Origin: Ereboglobus luteus
GTDB lineage: Bacteria; Verrucomicrobiota; Verrucomicrobiia; Opitutales; Opitutaceae
Direction: 5' to 3'
Assembly (NCBI RefSeq): GCF_003096195.1
Contig: NZ_CP023004.1
Coordinates: 4,010,501-4,074,500 of the forward strand
DNA length: 64,000 bases
Position numbers and translations under genes: made by a program. Shown piece after piece: positions 42,202 through 51,424 of the stretch (the stretch's first letter is position 1; each line of letters starts with the position of its first letter). The notes beneath the pieces are model-generated. The model was not told where the DNA came from, searched no databases, and was given only the letters and a program-made list of their open reading frames with translations.

Positions 42202-42903
42202 TCAGTCGAAAAAATTGATTGGCAATTCGCGAAATGCGCCCGGCTCAATGCCGTCCAAGTCGAGCGGGCCGAACTTTTCGCGATGCAGCGCGAGCACCTC
42301 GCTGCCCTGGCTCGCCAGCATCCGGCGCACCTGGTGGTAACGCCCCTCGGTGAGCGTCAGCTCCGCCGTATTCGGATTTAGGATACGCAACTGGGCGGGC
42401 AGGCATGGCTGCTTTTCGCCGTCAAGCACGAGCGAGCCCGATGCAAACAACCCGACTGCCTCCGGCGGAACCGGGTTCGCGACAGTCGCGCGATAAACTT
42501 TCGGCACCTTGTGCTTTGGCGACGTGAGCCGGTGCACGAGCGCGGTTTGATCGGTCAGCAGAATCAAGCCGCTGGTGTCCTTGTCGAGCCGCCCGACACT
42601 CGTCACCTGCGGATTGCGCGCGCGCCAGCGCGGGGGCAACAGTGAATAGACATTCGGGCCCTCGCGCGGATCGTGCGAGCACACAAGGCCGGTGGGCTTG
42701 TTGAGCACGACAAGAATCCCCTCGGGATGATCCAGCGGCGCGCCATCAACGAGCACATTTGCCGGGTCAACTTTTGCAGAGGTGTCGCGCAACACCCCGT
42801 CCGAATCGCGCAGCGTCACCGCGTGCGTTTTCAGAAACAGTCGCGCCTCGCTGCGCGAGCAGTAACCGAGGCTGGCAAGAATTTGGTCGAGTCGACGGCG
42901 CAT
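42202..42903 (-). CDS. RsuA-type pseudouridine synthase
   Basis: A 233-residue protein: N-terminal S4 RNA-binding domain (MRRRLDQILASLGYCSRSEARLFL) and a catalytic domain with the motif GRLDKDTSGLILLT, its Asp acting as nucleophile, and VTEGRYHQVRRMLAS-like TLTEGRYHQVRRM near the end. RsuA/RluB/RluE enzymes modify rRNA uridines; the length favours RsuA (16S rRNA U516) but the target cannot be settled here. Upstream of yhbY on the same strand. Confidence 0.85.
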   Translation of the reverse strand: MRRRLDQILASLGYCSRSEARLFLKTHAVTLRDSDGVLRDTSAKVDPANVLVDGAPLDHPEGILVVLNKPTGLVCSHDPREGPNVYSLLPPRWRARNPQVTSVGRLDKDTSGLILLTDQTALVHRLTSPKHKVPKVYRATVANPVPPEAVGLFASGSLVLDGEKQPCLPAQLRILNPNTAELTLTEGRYHQVRRMLASQGSEVLALHREKFGPLDLDGIEPGAFRELPINFFD

Positions 42904-43077
42904 GGCGGGTGATATTTTTTAAAAAGATGTAAACAAAACGCCGAGGCTGACAACGATTGTTGCGCGCCGGGCCGTTGCAATTTGATTATTCTTTTTTGAT
43001 GAGCCACTCTCCGCCAACTTTCCAGAGCCCAAACCAAAACATGCCGACATTATGATTCCAATGACGCCCGACCAACC

Positions 43078-44001
43078 ATGAAAATCAGACTCCATATTTG
43101 GATTTTCCTGCTCCTCGCTATGACCAGCAACGCCGAACAACCCCAGCCGCCAATCAAAACCAACCCGCTCACCCCCGAGGAGGCGCGGGTGATTCTCAAC
43201 AAGGGCACGGAGCAGGCGTTCAGCGGCAAATATTACAAGTTCGGCGACAAGGGCGTTTACACCTGCAAACATTGCGACGCGATCCTGTTCCGCTCGTCCG
43301 ACAAGTTTGACTCCGAATGCGGCTGGCCGAGTTTCGACAACGACATCCCCGGAGCCGTGAAAAAAACTCCCGACGCCGACGGCAGGCGCACGGAAATCGT
43401 CTGCAATCGTTGCGGCGGCCACCTCGGCCACGTTTTTCACGGCGAGCGTTTTACGGAAAAAAACACGCGCTACTGCGTCAACTCGATCTCGCTCAATTTT
43501 GTGCCGTCATCGAAAATGAAAGTTGAGAAGGCCTATTTTGCCGCCGGGTGTTTTTGGGGCGTTGAGTATTATCTGGAAAGGGCAAAGGGCGTGGTCGCGA
43601 CAACCGTCGGCTACATGGGCGGAATGACCAAGAATCCAACCTACAGGCAAGTGAGTGCCGGCGGCACCGGTCACATCGAAACGGTCGAGGTTGTTTACGA
43701 TCCGCTGCAAACCGATTTCGAGTCGCTCGCCCGCCTCTTCTTCGAGATCCACGATCCCACGCAAACAGACCGGCAGGGGCCCGACATCGGCGAGCAATAC
43801 CGCGGCGCGATTTTTTATCTCAACGACGGGCAAAAAAACACCGCGGAAAAATTGATCCGCCTCCTGAGGAACAAGGGCCTGAACGTCGTGACCAAACTGG
43901 AGGCCGCGCCAACATTCTGGAAGGCGGAGGATTATCACCAGCAATACTACGACAACAACGGCAAACAACCCTACTGCCACGCCTACACAAAACGCTTTTG
44001 A
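43078..44001 (+). CDS. Secreted methionine sulfoxide reductase MsrB-MsrA fusion
   Basis: A 307-residue fusion with a signal peptide (IRLHIWIFLLLAMTSNA). MsrB comes first: LTPEEARVILNKGTE, CKHCDAILFRSSDKFDSECGWPSF with zinc cysteines, and catalytic Cys in RYCVNS. MsrA follows at residue about 145: AYFAAGCFWGVEYYLERAKGVV with the catalytic Cys in GCFWG, then GGTGHIETVEVVYD and DIGEQYRGAIFY. It reduces both sulfoxide isomers of methionine in exported proteins. MsrB-MsrA order (instead of the commoner MsrA-MsrB) is known in several bacteria. Confidence 0.9.
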   Translation: MKIRLHIWIFLLLAMTSNAEQPQPPIKTNPLTPEEARVILNKGTEQAFSGKYYKFGDKGVYTCKHCDAILFRSSDKFDSECGWPSFDNDIPGAVKKTPDADGRRTEIVCNRCGGHLGHVFHGERFTEKNTRYCVNSISLNFVPSSKMKVEKAYFAAGCFWGVEYYLERAKGVVATTVGYMGGMTKNPTYRQVSAGGTGHIETVEVVYDPLQTDFESLARLFFEIHDPTQTDRQGPDIGEQYRGAIFYLNDGQKNTAEKLIRLLRNKGLNVVTKLEAAPTFWKAEDYHQQYYDNNGKQPYCHAYTKRF

Positions 44002-44073
44002 AAAACGGCCGCGCCACATTGTAAACAGGTCAAAAAGCGTTAACTTTTTTTATTTAATTTTCGCAAGCACGAC

Positions 44074-45540
44074 ATGGATCAGTCCCACATAACCTCCACC
44101 AACGCCCCCGACGCGGCGCCCCGCGCATGCGCGTCGGCCTTTGACCTTGATTTGGTGCGCAAGTATTCCCATGTCGCGGCCCCCCGTTACACATCCTATC
44201 CGCCCGCAACCAAATTTTCAGAGGACCTGGCCTTGCTGCGCGCCGGGGACGCGATCGCCGAGGACAACAATCCCGCCGCGGACGCCGAAGGCGGGCAGCC
44301 GCTCTCGCTGTATTTTCACCTGCCGTTTTGCGAGTCGCGCTGCTGGTATTGCGGATGCACGGCGGTGATCACGCGCGACCAAGGCGCGGCGGACGCCTAC
44401 CTGGACGACCTCGCGCGCGAACTGGAACTGGTCACGAGCAAAATCGACCGTCGGCGCAAGGTCGCGCAACTGCACCTCGGCGGCGGCTCGCCCACCTTTT
44501 TCACGCCCGACCAACTGCGACGCCTGAACGGCCTCGTGCGCGCGCACTTCGCCTATGCGCCGGATGCCGAGGTGAGCGTTGAAATTGATCCGCGCAAATT
44601 TTCGCAAGAGCATGTGCACGCGCTGCGCGAAATGGGCGCGACGCGCGCCTCGCTCGGCATACAAGACACCAACCGCCGCGTTCAGCTCGCGATCCACCGC
44701 TACCAGCCAAACACCCTGAACCGGCAGGCCGTCGCATGGCTGCGCGAGCAGGGTTTCACATCGATCAACTTCGACCTGATCTACGGGCTGCCGTTGCAAA
44801 CCGCCGCATCCTTCGAGCGCACGCTGGACGATGTGCTCGCGCTTTCGCCCGACCGATTCTCGATCTTCAGTTACGCGCACATCCCCTGGATAAAACCCGC
44901 GCAACGCATTTTCGAGGACCGCGGGCAGCTTCCCGGAGCCGAGGAAAAACTGGCCATGTTTGCGCTCGCGCACAAGCAGCTCACCGGCGCCGGTTTTGTG
45001 GACATCGGGCTGGATCATTTTGCAAAACCCGACGACGAACTCGCCGCGGCGCTGCGCAACGGCACGCTGCAACGCAATTTTCAAGGCTACAGCACGAAGG
45101 CCGGAACATCGCTCTATGCGTTCGGCATGTCGGCGATTTCGCAAACCCGCACCGCATACTGGCAAAACACAAAGGACCTCGCCGCCTACCGCTCGATTCT
45201 CGCCGGCGGACGCCTGCCGGTGGCGCGCGCCCTGTGCCTCAGTGCCGAGGACCAGCGCCGTCGCACGATCATCATGCGCATCATGTGCAACCGCCAAATC
45301 GACTTCGCCTCGATGTCGGCGGAGCTGGGCGTTGACTTTGCGCAAACCTACGCCTGCGAACTCGCCTCGATGTCGGATTTGGTAGCCGATGGAATCGTGC
45401 GACTGACCTCCGACAAATTGGAAATCACACCAGTGGGCGTTCCGCTGCTGCGCCTGGCCGCCATGCGTTTCGACACCACGCTTGCCAAGCCGGCCGGCCC
45501 GGACGACTCCGCCCCGCCAATGCACGCGCGGGTAATCTGA
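44074..45540 (+). CDS. hemN: Oxygen-independent coproporphyrinogen III oxidase
   Basis: A 488-residue radical SAM enzyme. The N-terminal part has KYSHVAAPRYTSYPPATKF; the FeS motif is CESRCWYCGC (C-x-x-x-C-x-x-C-x-C) within LPFCESRC; GGGSPTFF and EIDPRKF follow, then RASLGIQDTNRRVQLAIHRYQP, and the GLPLQTAASFERTL block. The YSTKAGTSLYAFGMSAISQ segment is HemN-specific. It converts coproporphyrinogen III to protoporphyrinogen IX without oxygen, a sign that the organism can live anaerobically. The gene stands alone; a sequence resembling an FNR site upstream is too poor to use. Confidence 0.92.
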   Translation: MDQSHITSTNAPDAAPRACASAFDLDLVRKYSHVAAPRYTSYPPATKFSEDLALLRAGDAIAEDNNPAADAEGGQPLSLYFHLPFCESRCWYCGCTAVITRDQGAADAYLDDLARELELVTSKIDRRRKVAQLHLGGGSPTFFTPDQLRRLNGLVRAHFAYAPDAEVSVEIDPRKFSQEHVHALREMGATRASLGIQDTNRRVQLAIHRYQPNTLNRQAVAWLREQGFTSINFDLIYGLPLQTAASFERTLDDVLALSPDRFSIFSYAHIPWIKPAQRIFEDRGQLPGAEEKLAMFALAHKQLTGAGFVDIGLDHFAKPDDELAAALRNGTLQRNFQGYSTKAGTSLYAFGMSAISQTRTAYWQNTKDLAAYRSILAGGRLPVARALCLSAEDQRRRTIIMRIMCNRQIDFASMSAELGVDFAQTYACELASMSDLVADGIVRLTSDKLEITPVGVPLLRLAAMRFDTTLAKPAGPDDSAPPMHARVI

Positions 45541-45659
45541 CGCAGAATTTTTTACACGCTGGCTGGCGTTGGGGCACCCTTGTTTGCATGGAGTGCAAAA
45601 CGCCTGCCGCAAAAACGCCGGTTTGCCTTCTCCCAAAAAACGCTTAATTTTCCCGCATC

Positions 45660-45929
45660 ATGAACCTCAAGACACTCATCGACGAAACGGCCAATCGTGC
45701 GGATGAAACGCTCGATGGTTGCACGAACCCATCGGAAGCCCGTTCGATCTTGCTCGAATTGCTCGCAGCCGAGCATCCGGAACTTCAGCAAGCCGACCTC
45801 CGAAAAATCGCCGAACAGGTCACTGTGATTCTCACCAACGAAGGATTCTTCGAAAGCGGCCCCGGCAGCGGCGGATGGGGAAGCAGCGACGATGACGACG
45901 AAAGCGACGGTTTGGCCGAGGACGAATAA
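45660..45929 (+). CDS. Small acidic hypothetical protein
   Basis: An 89-residue protein. The first 65 residues are helical (MNLKTLIDETANRADETLDGC onwards, in parts), then comes EGFFESGPGSGGWGSSDDDDESDGLAEDE, a glycine/serine/acidic tail. No signal peptide, no family recognised. It stands alone between hemN and the carboxypeptidase gene. I believe it is a real gene because of its good start context and biased codon use like its neighbours. Confidence 0.55.
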   Translation: MNLKTLIDETANRADETLDGCTNPSEARSILLELLAAEHPELQQADLRKIAEQVTVILTNEGFFESGPGSGGWGSSDDDDESDGLAEDE

Positions 45930-46065
45930 TATTCGGAACCCGGTTCCCCATAAAAAAGTTTGCAGCAAACGCACTTGGATCCTCTTGCGGCGCACTCATT
46001 TTCGCGACACCCCGCATTTCATCCTTTAACCCTGCGCGTGGACGCTCATTTTTGACGGTTCCGAA

Positions 46066-47232
46066 ATGAGAATCCGTTTTTCCCAGCGCATCCTGTTCAC
46101 CGCATTCGCACTTTTCCTGTTCGCCGCATCGCAACCGGCACTCCACGCCGCGCCCAAAAAATCAGCCAAGCCCGCCGCCGCGCCGGCCGTTTACAAGGGT
46201 GCCATCACCATCAATGTGCAGGACGGCTCCGTGCTCTTCGAGGATAACGCCGATATTATCAACCCGCCCGCCAGCATCACGAAACTGATGACCTTTCTTG
46301 TCGTGCATGACGCAATCAAGGCCGGCCAAATCTCGCTCGACACACCCGTCACCGTCACCGCCGAGGACAGCCGGCTCGGAGGCACGCAAGTCTGGCTCAA
46401 GGAAAAGGAGGTCTTCCCCGTCGAGGAACTGCTCTACGCACTCATGATTCACTCCGCCAACGACTGCGCAAATGCCCTTGCGCGCGCCACGGCCGGCTCG
46501 CGCGCCGCGTTTGTCGAGCGCATGAACATACGCGCCCGCCAGCTCGGCATGACAAACACCACCTTCGTCACTCCCCACGGCCTTCCGCCGGCCAGCCGCA
46601 AAATCAGTGAGGGAGACCTCTCCACCCCGCGCGATATCGCCCTGCTCTCCCGCCATCTCATCGCCCACACCGATATCCTCAAATACACCTCGGTGCGGTT
46701 GCGCAAATTCGGCGTGAATACGCGTCCGCAAAAATCACAAACCGACATGGTCAATCACAACAAGCTCCTCGGCAAAGTCCCGGGGGTGGACGGGCTCAAA
46801 ACCGGATTCACCAACGGCGCCGGGTTCTGCCTCTCCGCCACCGCCGAGCGCGACGGACGCCGCGTGATAGTCGTTTCCATGGGCACGCCAAACCGCGTTG
46901 CGCGCGACGCGAAAATCGCCGAGCTCATCGAATCCGCCTTCGCCAAACTTTCCGAAATCCCCCTCTCGCCCGTTTCGGCCATCGCGGCGCCATCGCCTGT
47001 CGCGCCGACACCCGAGCCGCAATCCGCCCCCGCCCCGGCGCCCGTCACCGAGCCCGCGCAACCCGACGACATCCCGAGAATCGTCTTCCCTCGCCGGGCG
47101 GCTCCGGCAAGTCGCGCAAAAAATAACACGCGCGCCACCATTACAGGCTCGCCACACTCCGCATTCCGCATTCCACATTCCGCATTCAATTATGTTTATC
47201 GACGAATGTGTAATCAAAGCCCAAGCCGGTGA
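46066..47232 (+). CDS. Penicillin-binding protein 5-type D-Ala-D-Ala carboxypeptidase
   Basis: A 388-residue protein with signal peptide (RILFTAFALFLFAASQPALHA). The three penicillin-binding motifs are visible: SITK (S-x-x-K), SANDC (S-x-N) and KTGFTNGAGF (K-T-G). Family S11 enzymes trim pentapeptides of peptidoglycan. After the domain comes a Pro/Ala-rich stretch (APSPVAPTPEPQSAPAPAPV) and a strange ending encoded by degenerate repeats (SPHSAFRIPHSAF) that runs into the first codons of obg; the true stop of the ancestral protein may have been earlier. The overlap with obg is 41 bp. Confidence 0.85.
   Translation: MRIRFSQRILFTAFALFLFAASQPALHAAPKKSAKPAAAPAVYKGAITINVQDGSVLFEDNADIINPPASITKLMTFLVVHDAIKAGQISLDTPVTVTAEDSRLGGTQVWLKEKEVFPVEELLYALMIHSANDCANALARATAGSRAAFVERMNIRARQLGMTNTTFVTPHGLPPASRKISEGDLSTPRDIALLSRHLIAHTDILKYTSVRLRKFGVNTRPQKSQTDMVNHNKLLGKVPGVDGLKTGFTNGAGFCLSATAERDGRRVIVVSMGTPNRVARDAKIAELIESAFAKLSEIPLSPVSAIAAPSPVAPTPEPQSAPAPAPVTEPAQPDDIPRIVFPRRAAPASRAKNNTRATITGSPHSAFRIPHSAFNYVYRRMCNQSPSR
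47150..47190. repeat. Degenerate tandem repeats (ATTCCGC type) ahead of obg
   Basis: CACTCCGCATTCCGCATTC and CACATTCCGCATTCAATT are imperfect copies of an 8-11 bp unit, ending 2 bp before the obg ATG. They lie inside the 3' end of the carboxypeptidase reading frame. Confidence 0.55.
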
Positions 47233-48205
47233 CGGCGGACGCGGCTGCATCAGCTTCCGCCGCGAAAAATACGAACCCTGGGGCGGCCCCAACGGCGGCG
47301 ACGGCGGGCGCGGCGGCGACATCGTGCTCCTCGGCGATGTGAACACCAACAATCTCATCGACTACAAATACAAGCCCCACTGGAAGGGCGAGCGCGGCGA
47401 GCACGGCATGGGCTCCGACTGCAACGGACGCGAAGGCCGCTCCGCCATTTTGAAAATGCCGCTCGGCACCGTCGTCATCAACGAGGAGACCGGCAAGGCC
47501 GTCGCCGAGATCGTGCACGAAGGCGAGCGCATCGTGCTTTGCAAGGGCGGCAACGGCGGCTGGGGCAACACCCGTTTCAAAAGCTCCACCAACCGCGCCC
47601 CCAAGCGCGCCAACCCCGGCGCGCCCGGCGAGGGCGGCACGTTCCGGCTTGTCCTCAAAAGCATCGCCGACATCGGCCTTGTTGGATTTCCCAACGCCGG
47701 CAAATCCTCGCTCACGAGCAAAATCACCAAGGCGCACCCCAAGACCGCCGCGTATCCTTTCACAACGCTGCACCCGCAGATCGGCGTCATCGAATACAAC
47801 GACCTGAAAACGCAGGACCGCCTGCTCATCGCCGACGTGCCCGGCCTCATCGAGGGCGCGAGCGAAAACCGCGGCCTCGGTCATCGCTTCCTGCGCCACA
47901 TCGAGCGCTGCACGCTGCTCATGTTCCTGATCGACATGGCGGGCACCGACGCCCGCGACCCGCGCGACGACTACGCCACGCTCCTCAAGGAACTAAAGCT
48001 CTACGATCCGGCGCTTGCGAAAAAAGCGCGCATTGTCGTCGCCAACAAAATGGACATCCCCGAGGCCGAAAAGAACCTGAAGAAGTTCAAGACCCGGCAC
48101 AAAGTGGACATCCTGAAAATCTCCTGCCTGACCGGCGACGGCTTGGACAAGTTGAAGAAGGAACTCCTCAAGCGCGTCCGCAAGGCCAAGCCAAGTGGCA
48201 AATGA
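47192..48205 (+). CDS. obgE: GTPase Obg/CgtA
   Basis: A 337-residue protein beginning MFIDECVIKAQAGDGGRGCISFRREKY, the conserved start of the glycine-rich Obg fold (residues 1-158; GGPNGGDGGRGGDIVL and GGNGGWGN visible). The G domain follows with G1 GFPNAGKSS, switch region KTAAYPFTTLHPQIGV, G3 DVPGLIEGASENRGLG, G4 NKMD and G5-like SCLTGDGLD. It lacks the extra C-terminal domain of some members. Essential protein of ribosome maturation and stress response. The start overlaps the 3' part of the upstream frame. Confidence 0.95.
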   Translation: MFIDECVIKAQAGDGGRGCISFRREKYEPWGGPNGGDGGRGGDIVLLGDVNTNNLIDYKYKPHWKGERGEHGMGSDCNGREGRSAILKMPLGTVVINEETGKAVAEIVHEGERIVLCKGGNGGWGNTRFKSSTNRAPKRANPGAPGEGGTFRLVLKSIADIGLVGFPNAGKSSLTSKITKAHPKTAAYPFTTLHPQIGVIEYNDLKTQDRLLIADVPGLIEGASENRGLGHRFLRHIERCTLLMFLIDMAGTDARDPRDDYATLLKELKLYDPALAKKARIVVANKMDIPEAEKNLKKFKTRHKVDILKISCLTGDGLDKLKKELLKRVRKAKPSGK

Positions 48206-48391
48206 ACCGCAAGCCACGGCGGGATGTTGCGTAAGCGCCAACCTCACCAAACCTGATTTTCAAAAAACACCCATTACGGCATAATGGGCGGGATTGATGC
48301 GGGAGGACCGGATATGGATTTCGCCCAAGCAAAACGGGCAAATCCCGCGGGCTTCTTGACCGTGCGAAGAAAAACGATTCCTTTGACGCGC

Positions 48392-49816
48392 ATGTCACCC
48401 AAATTACCTCTGATTCAAACGACGCTTGGCGTGTGCGCTTTTGCGGCGAGTGCCGTGTCAATTCCCGCGGCATCCCAACCGAAAAATATCGTTTTGATGC
48501 TTGTTGACGACCTCGGCTGGGGCGACACCGGGCCTTATGGCGGGAGATTTGCGGAGACGCCAAATTTCGACCGTCTTGCCAAGGAAGGAATGCGATTCAC
48601 CAACGCCTACGCGCCCGCGCCGATTTGCTCGGCAACCCGCGCCGCCATCATGACGGGAAAATCCCCGGCACGGTTGAATTTCGAATTTGTTATTCAGGCG
48701 CGCGGTTCCAAGCCGCCGCCCGGCACCGTTTTGAGGCAACCCGATTTCCCTCGTTTTCTTGATCCGGCGGAAACCAGCATGGGCGATGTGATGGGGGCTG
48801 CCGGTTATGTCACCGGATATTTTGGAAAGTGGCATCTTTCGGAGCACGGGGTTCCCGGAAACGAACGCTATCTCGGCTACGGCAGCCAGGGGCCGGACAA
48901 ACAAGGTTTTGTCCATGTAAACGAGGAGCGAGGCAGCCATCCCTACAGTTACCCGAAAGGAAAAAAGAACCGTCCGGGATACGGCGATTTTAAGGAGGGC
49001 GAGTTCGCGCCCGACCTTCTTACCGACAGGATGATCGATTTTTTGAGAGCGCACCGGGATGAAAAATTCTTTCTCTGCCTTTCGCATTATTATGTGCACG
49101 CCCCCATTCACACCCGCTGCGAATGGTTGATTAAAAAATACAAGGCCAAGGCCGCCCGCATGGGTTTGCAGATGGACAAGGAACACATCGAGTATGCCGC
49201 TTTTGTGGAAACGATGGATCATCTTGTCGGGCGCGTGCTGGACGAGATGGACTCGCTTGGCCTGGCACAAAACACCCTGTTCGTCCTGATGTCCGACAAT
49301 GGCGGCGATCCCCGTTTTGCCGACAATGGCGGATTGCGCGGCGGCAAGTGGACGCTCTACGAGGGCGGCACCCGAGTGCCGTTGATGGCTCGCTGGCCCG
49401 GAATAATCGACGCAGGCTCCGTCAACGACACACCCGTGATCGGCACCGATTTTATGGCGACATTTTGCGAGGCCTTGGGCGTTAAAAAACCGGCGAGCGC
49501 GGTGGACAGCATGAGCTTCCTGCCCCTTCTCACCGGCAAGGCAAAGGCCCTGCCGAGGGACACACTGACATGGCATTTCCCCTTCTATCACCCGCGGGTC
49601 ACCGGAACCAAGCCGATCTCCTCCATCAGAAAAGGAGACCTGAAACTCATTTATTTCTACGAGGATGATCGCCTTGAACTTTTTGACCTCAAAAACGATC
49701 CCCTCGAAAAGAATGATCTGTCGTCCCTCAAAACACAAATTGCCGCCAACATGAAAAAAACACTGCTCGACACGCTCAACGCGCAAGGCGCGCGGTTTCC
49801 GACGAAGCGCGAGTAG
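48392..49816 (+). CDS. Exported arylsulfatase-type sulfatase
   Basis: ATG 48392 gives a 474-residue protein MSPKLPLIQTTLGVCAFAASA with a signal peptide ending near VSIPAASQ. Then come the conserved NIVLMLVDDLGWGDTGPYG (metal-binding Asp pair), the active-site motif APICSATRAAIMTGKSP and GYFGKWHLSEHG. The motif is C-x-A-T-R, a permitted variation of C-x-P-S-R; the Cys would be converted to formylglycine. SDNGGDPRFADNGGLRGGKWTLYEGGTRVP, read in parts, is also diagnostic. Substrate unknown; likely a sulfated glycan. No anaerobic maturase or formylglycine-generating enzyme gene is seen beside it. Confidence 0.85.
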   Translation: MSPKLPLIQTTLGVCAFAASAVSIPAASQPKNIVLMLVDDLGWGDTGPYGGRFAETPNFDRLAKEGMRFTNAYAPAPICSATRAAIMTGKSPARLNFEFVIQARGSKPPPGTVLRQPDFPRFLDPAETSMGDVMGAAGYVTGYFGKWHLSEHGVPGNERYLGYGSQGPDKQGFVHVNEERGSHPYSYPKGKKNRPGYGDFKEGEFAPDLLTDRMIDFLRAHRDEKFFLCLSHYYVHAPIHTRCEWLIKKYKAKAARMGLQMDKEHIEYAAFVETMDHLVGRVLDEMDSLGLAQNTLFVLMSDNGGDPRFADNGGLRGGKWTLYEGGTRVPLMARWPGIIDAGSVNDTPVIGTDFMATFCEALGVKKPASAVDSMSFLPLLTGKAKALPRDTLTWHFPFYHPRVTGTKPISSIRKGDLKLIYFYEDDRLELFDLKNDPLEKNDLSSLKTQIAANMKKTLLDTLNAQGARFPTKRE

Positions 49817-49900
49817 GCGAAGTTGAGCCGTCCTCGTCTCCGTTCGCGTTGCGGCAAGAGTATGTCCGGTTTATTTTTTGCTCAAAATGCGACTGAAAAA

Positions 49901-49943
49901 ACCAAAACGGCAGCCCTGAGCAGGGCTGCCGTTTTGGTTTTAA
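49901..49943. terminator. Bidirectional terminator between sulfatase and aspC
   Basis: ACCAAAACGGCAGCCCTG (49901-49918) pairs perfectly with CAGGGCTGCCGTTTTGGT (49921-49938), followed by TTTTA on the + strand and preceded by A-rich sequence for the minus strand. It serves both convergent genes. Confidence 0.9.
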
Positions 49944-49974
49944 TATGTATTTCGATCAAACTTTCGAACCACGC

Positions 49975-51168
49975 TCAGCGTTTCAGGTTGGCGCAAAACG
50001 CGGCCAGGCGCTCAACGCCTTTCTTGATCATCTCGTCGCTCGTCGCGTAGCTGAGACGCAGGTAACCCTCCGCGCCGAACGCGCTGCCAAACACCGCCGC
50101 GACCTTTTGCTGTTCGAGCAGTTTTTCGCAGAATTCAGCCGAGGAAAGGCCGAACTTGCTGATGTTCGGGAACAGATAAAACGCGCCTTGCGCAAGCAGG
50201 CACGAAATGCCGGGGATTTTGTTTATCTCGGCGTGCAGGTATTTGCGGCGGCGATCAAATGCCGCCATCATCGCCTCAACGGCCGCCTTCGTTTTTTCCT
50301 TTTCGGTGAGCGCCGCAAGCGCGCCGTATTGGGCGAAGGTCGTGGCGTTCGAGCTTGTCTGGCTTTGGATTTCCGCAACGGCCTTGGCAATTGGCGCGGG
50401 CGCGACAAGCGTGCCAAGGCGCCAGCCCGTCATCGAGTAGGTTTTTGAAAATCCGGACACCGTGATCGTGCGCGCAGCGGCTTCCGCCGAGAAGGTCGCG
50501 GGCGACACATGCTTGGCGCCGTCGTAGATGAGATGCTCGTAGATCTCGTCGGACATCACGTAGAGGTTGTGCTTGAGGGCGACGGCCATGATCGCCTCCA
50601 TCTCGGCGCGAGTGTAAACGGCTCCGGTCGGATTCGAGGGAGAGTTGATGATGATGAGTTTTGTCTTCGGCGTGACGGCGGCCTCGACTTGCGCGGCGGT
50701 CAGGCGGAACCCGGTCGTGTCGTCGGCAAGCACGATCTTGGGCGTCGCGCCGGCGAGCTTGATCATTTCGGGATAGCTCACCCAATACGGCGCGGGGAGG
50801 ATCACCTCGTCGCCGGGCGAGCACACGGCCATGATCGCAAGGTAGCAGGAAAATTTGCCGCCGGGCGAAACAACAACCTGCGCGGGCGTGAAGTTGAGGC
50901 CGGCGCGCGCGGCGTAGTCCGCGGCAATGGCCTCGCGAAGCGGCAGGATGCCGGGCGTGGGCGCGTATTTGGTTTTGCCGGACTTGAGCGCGGCGATGCA
51001 CGCCTCCTTGATGTGCTCGGGCGTGTCAAAGTCGGGTTCGCCCGCGGCGAAACCGCAAACATCTTCGCCCGCGGCAATCATCGCCTTGGCTTTTGCGTCA
51101 ACGGCGAGCGTCGGGGACGGCGCTATGTTCTGGGCCCATGTTGAGAGAGGACGTGTCGGTGTGCTCAT
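49975..51168 (-). CDS. aspC: Aspartate aminotransferase, class Ib
   Basis: A 397-residue protein from ATG 51168 ([30 protein letters not shown]). The fold type I signature is clear: [14 protein letters not shown], then [44 protein letters not shown], and [15 protein letters not shown] with the PLP-binding lysine. Aspartate and related amino acids are the substrates. The longer upstream frame to 51261 starts before the RBS-like region. Convergent with the sulfatase gene; a strong terminator separates them. Confidence 0.9.
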   Translation of the reverse strand: MSTPTRPLSTWAQNIAPSPTLAVDAKAKAMIAAGEDVCGFAAGEPDFDTPEHIKEACIAALKSGKTKYAPTPGILPLREAIAADYAARAGLNFTPAQVVVSPGGKFSCYLAIMAVCSPGDEVILPAPYWVSYPEMIKLAGATPKIVLADDTTGFRLTAAQVEAAVTPKTKLIIINSPSNPTGAVYTRAEMEAIMAVALKHNLYVMSDEIYEHLIYDGAKHVSPATFSAEAAARTITVSGFSKTYSMTGWRLGTLVAPAPIAKAVAEIQSQTSSNATTFAQYGALAALTEKEKTKAAVEAMMAAFDRRRKYLHAEINKIPGISCLLAQGAFYLFPNISKFGLSSAEFCEKLLEQQKVAAVFGSAFGAEGYLRLSYATSDEMIKKGVERLAAFCANLKR

Positions 51169-51424
51169 GTGAAGTTGGTTTTGCTTGTGGAAAACGACAA
51201 TCGGGGCGGACTTAAAGAGCCCGCCGCCAAAAGAGCAAGCGCGCTGTTGACCAATGACCATCGTCGGAGACGCAAAAGTGCTTTCGAACGATCATCTCCG
51301 AATAAACGCGGCCTTGGCACCGGCATGTCTTCAAAACGTGGTTAAACCCGCGTCCGCACCATCACGGCATTGCACCCGTTTCGCCGACATGCCAGACTCG
51401 CCGGACAATTTTTATTATCACATA

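Noticed and set aside
44002-44073. FNR-like site before hemN (TTGTAAACAGGTCAA)
   Set aside because: Spacing and half-sites do not fit TTGAT-N4-ATCAA well enough.
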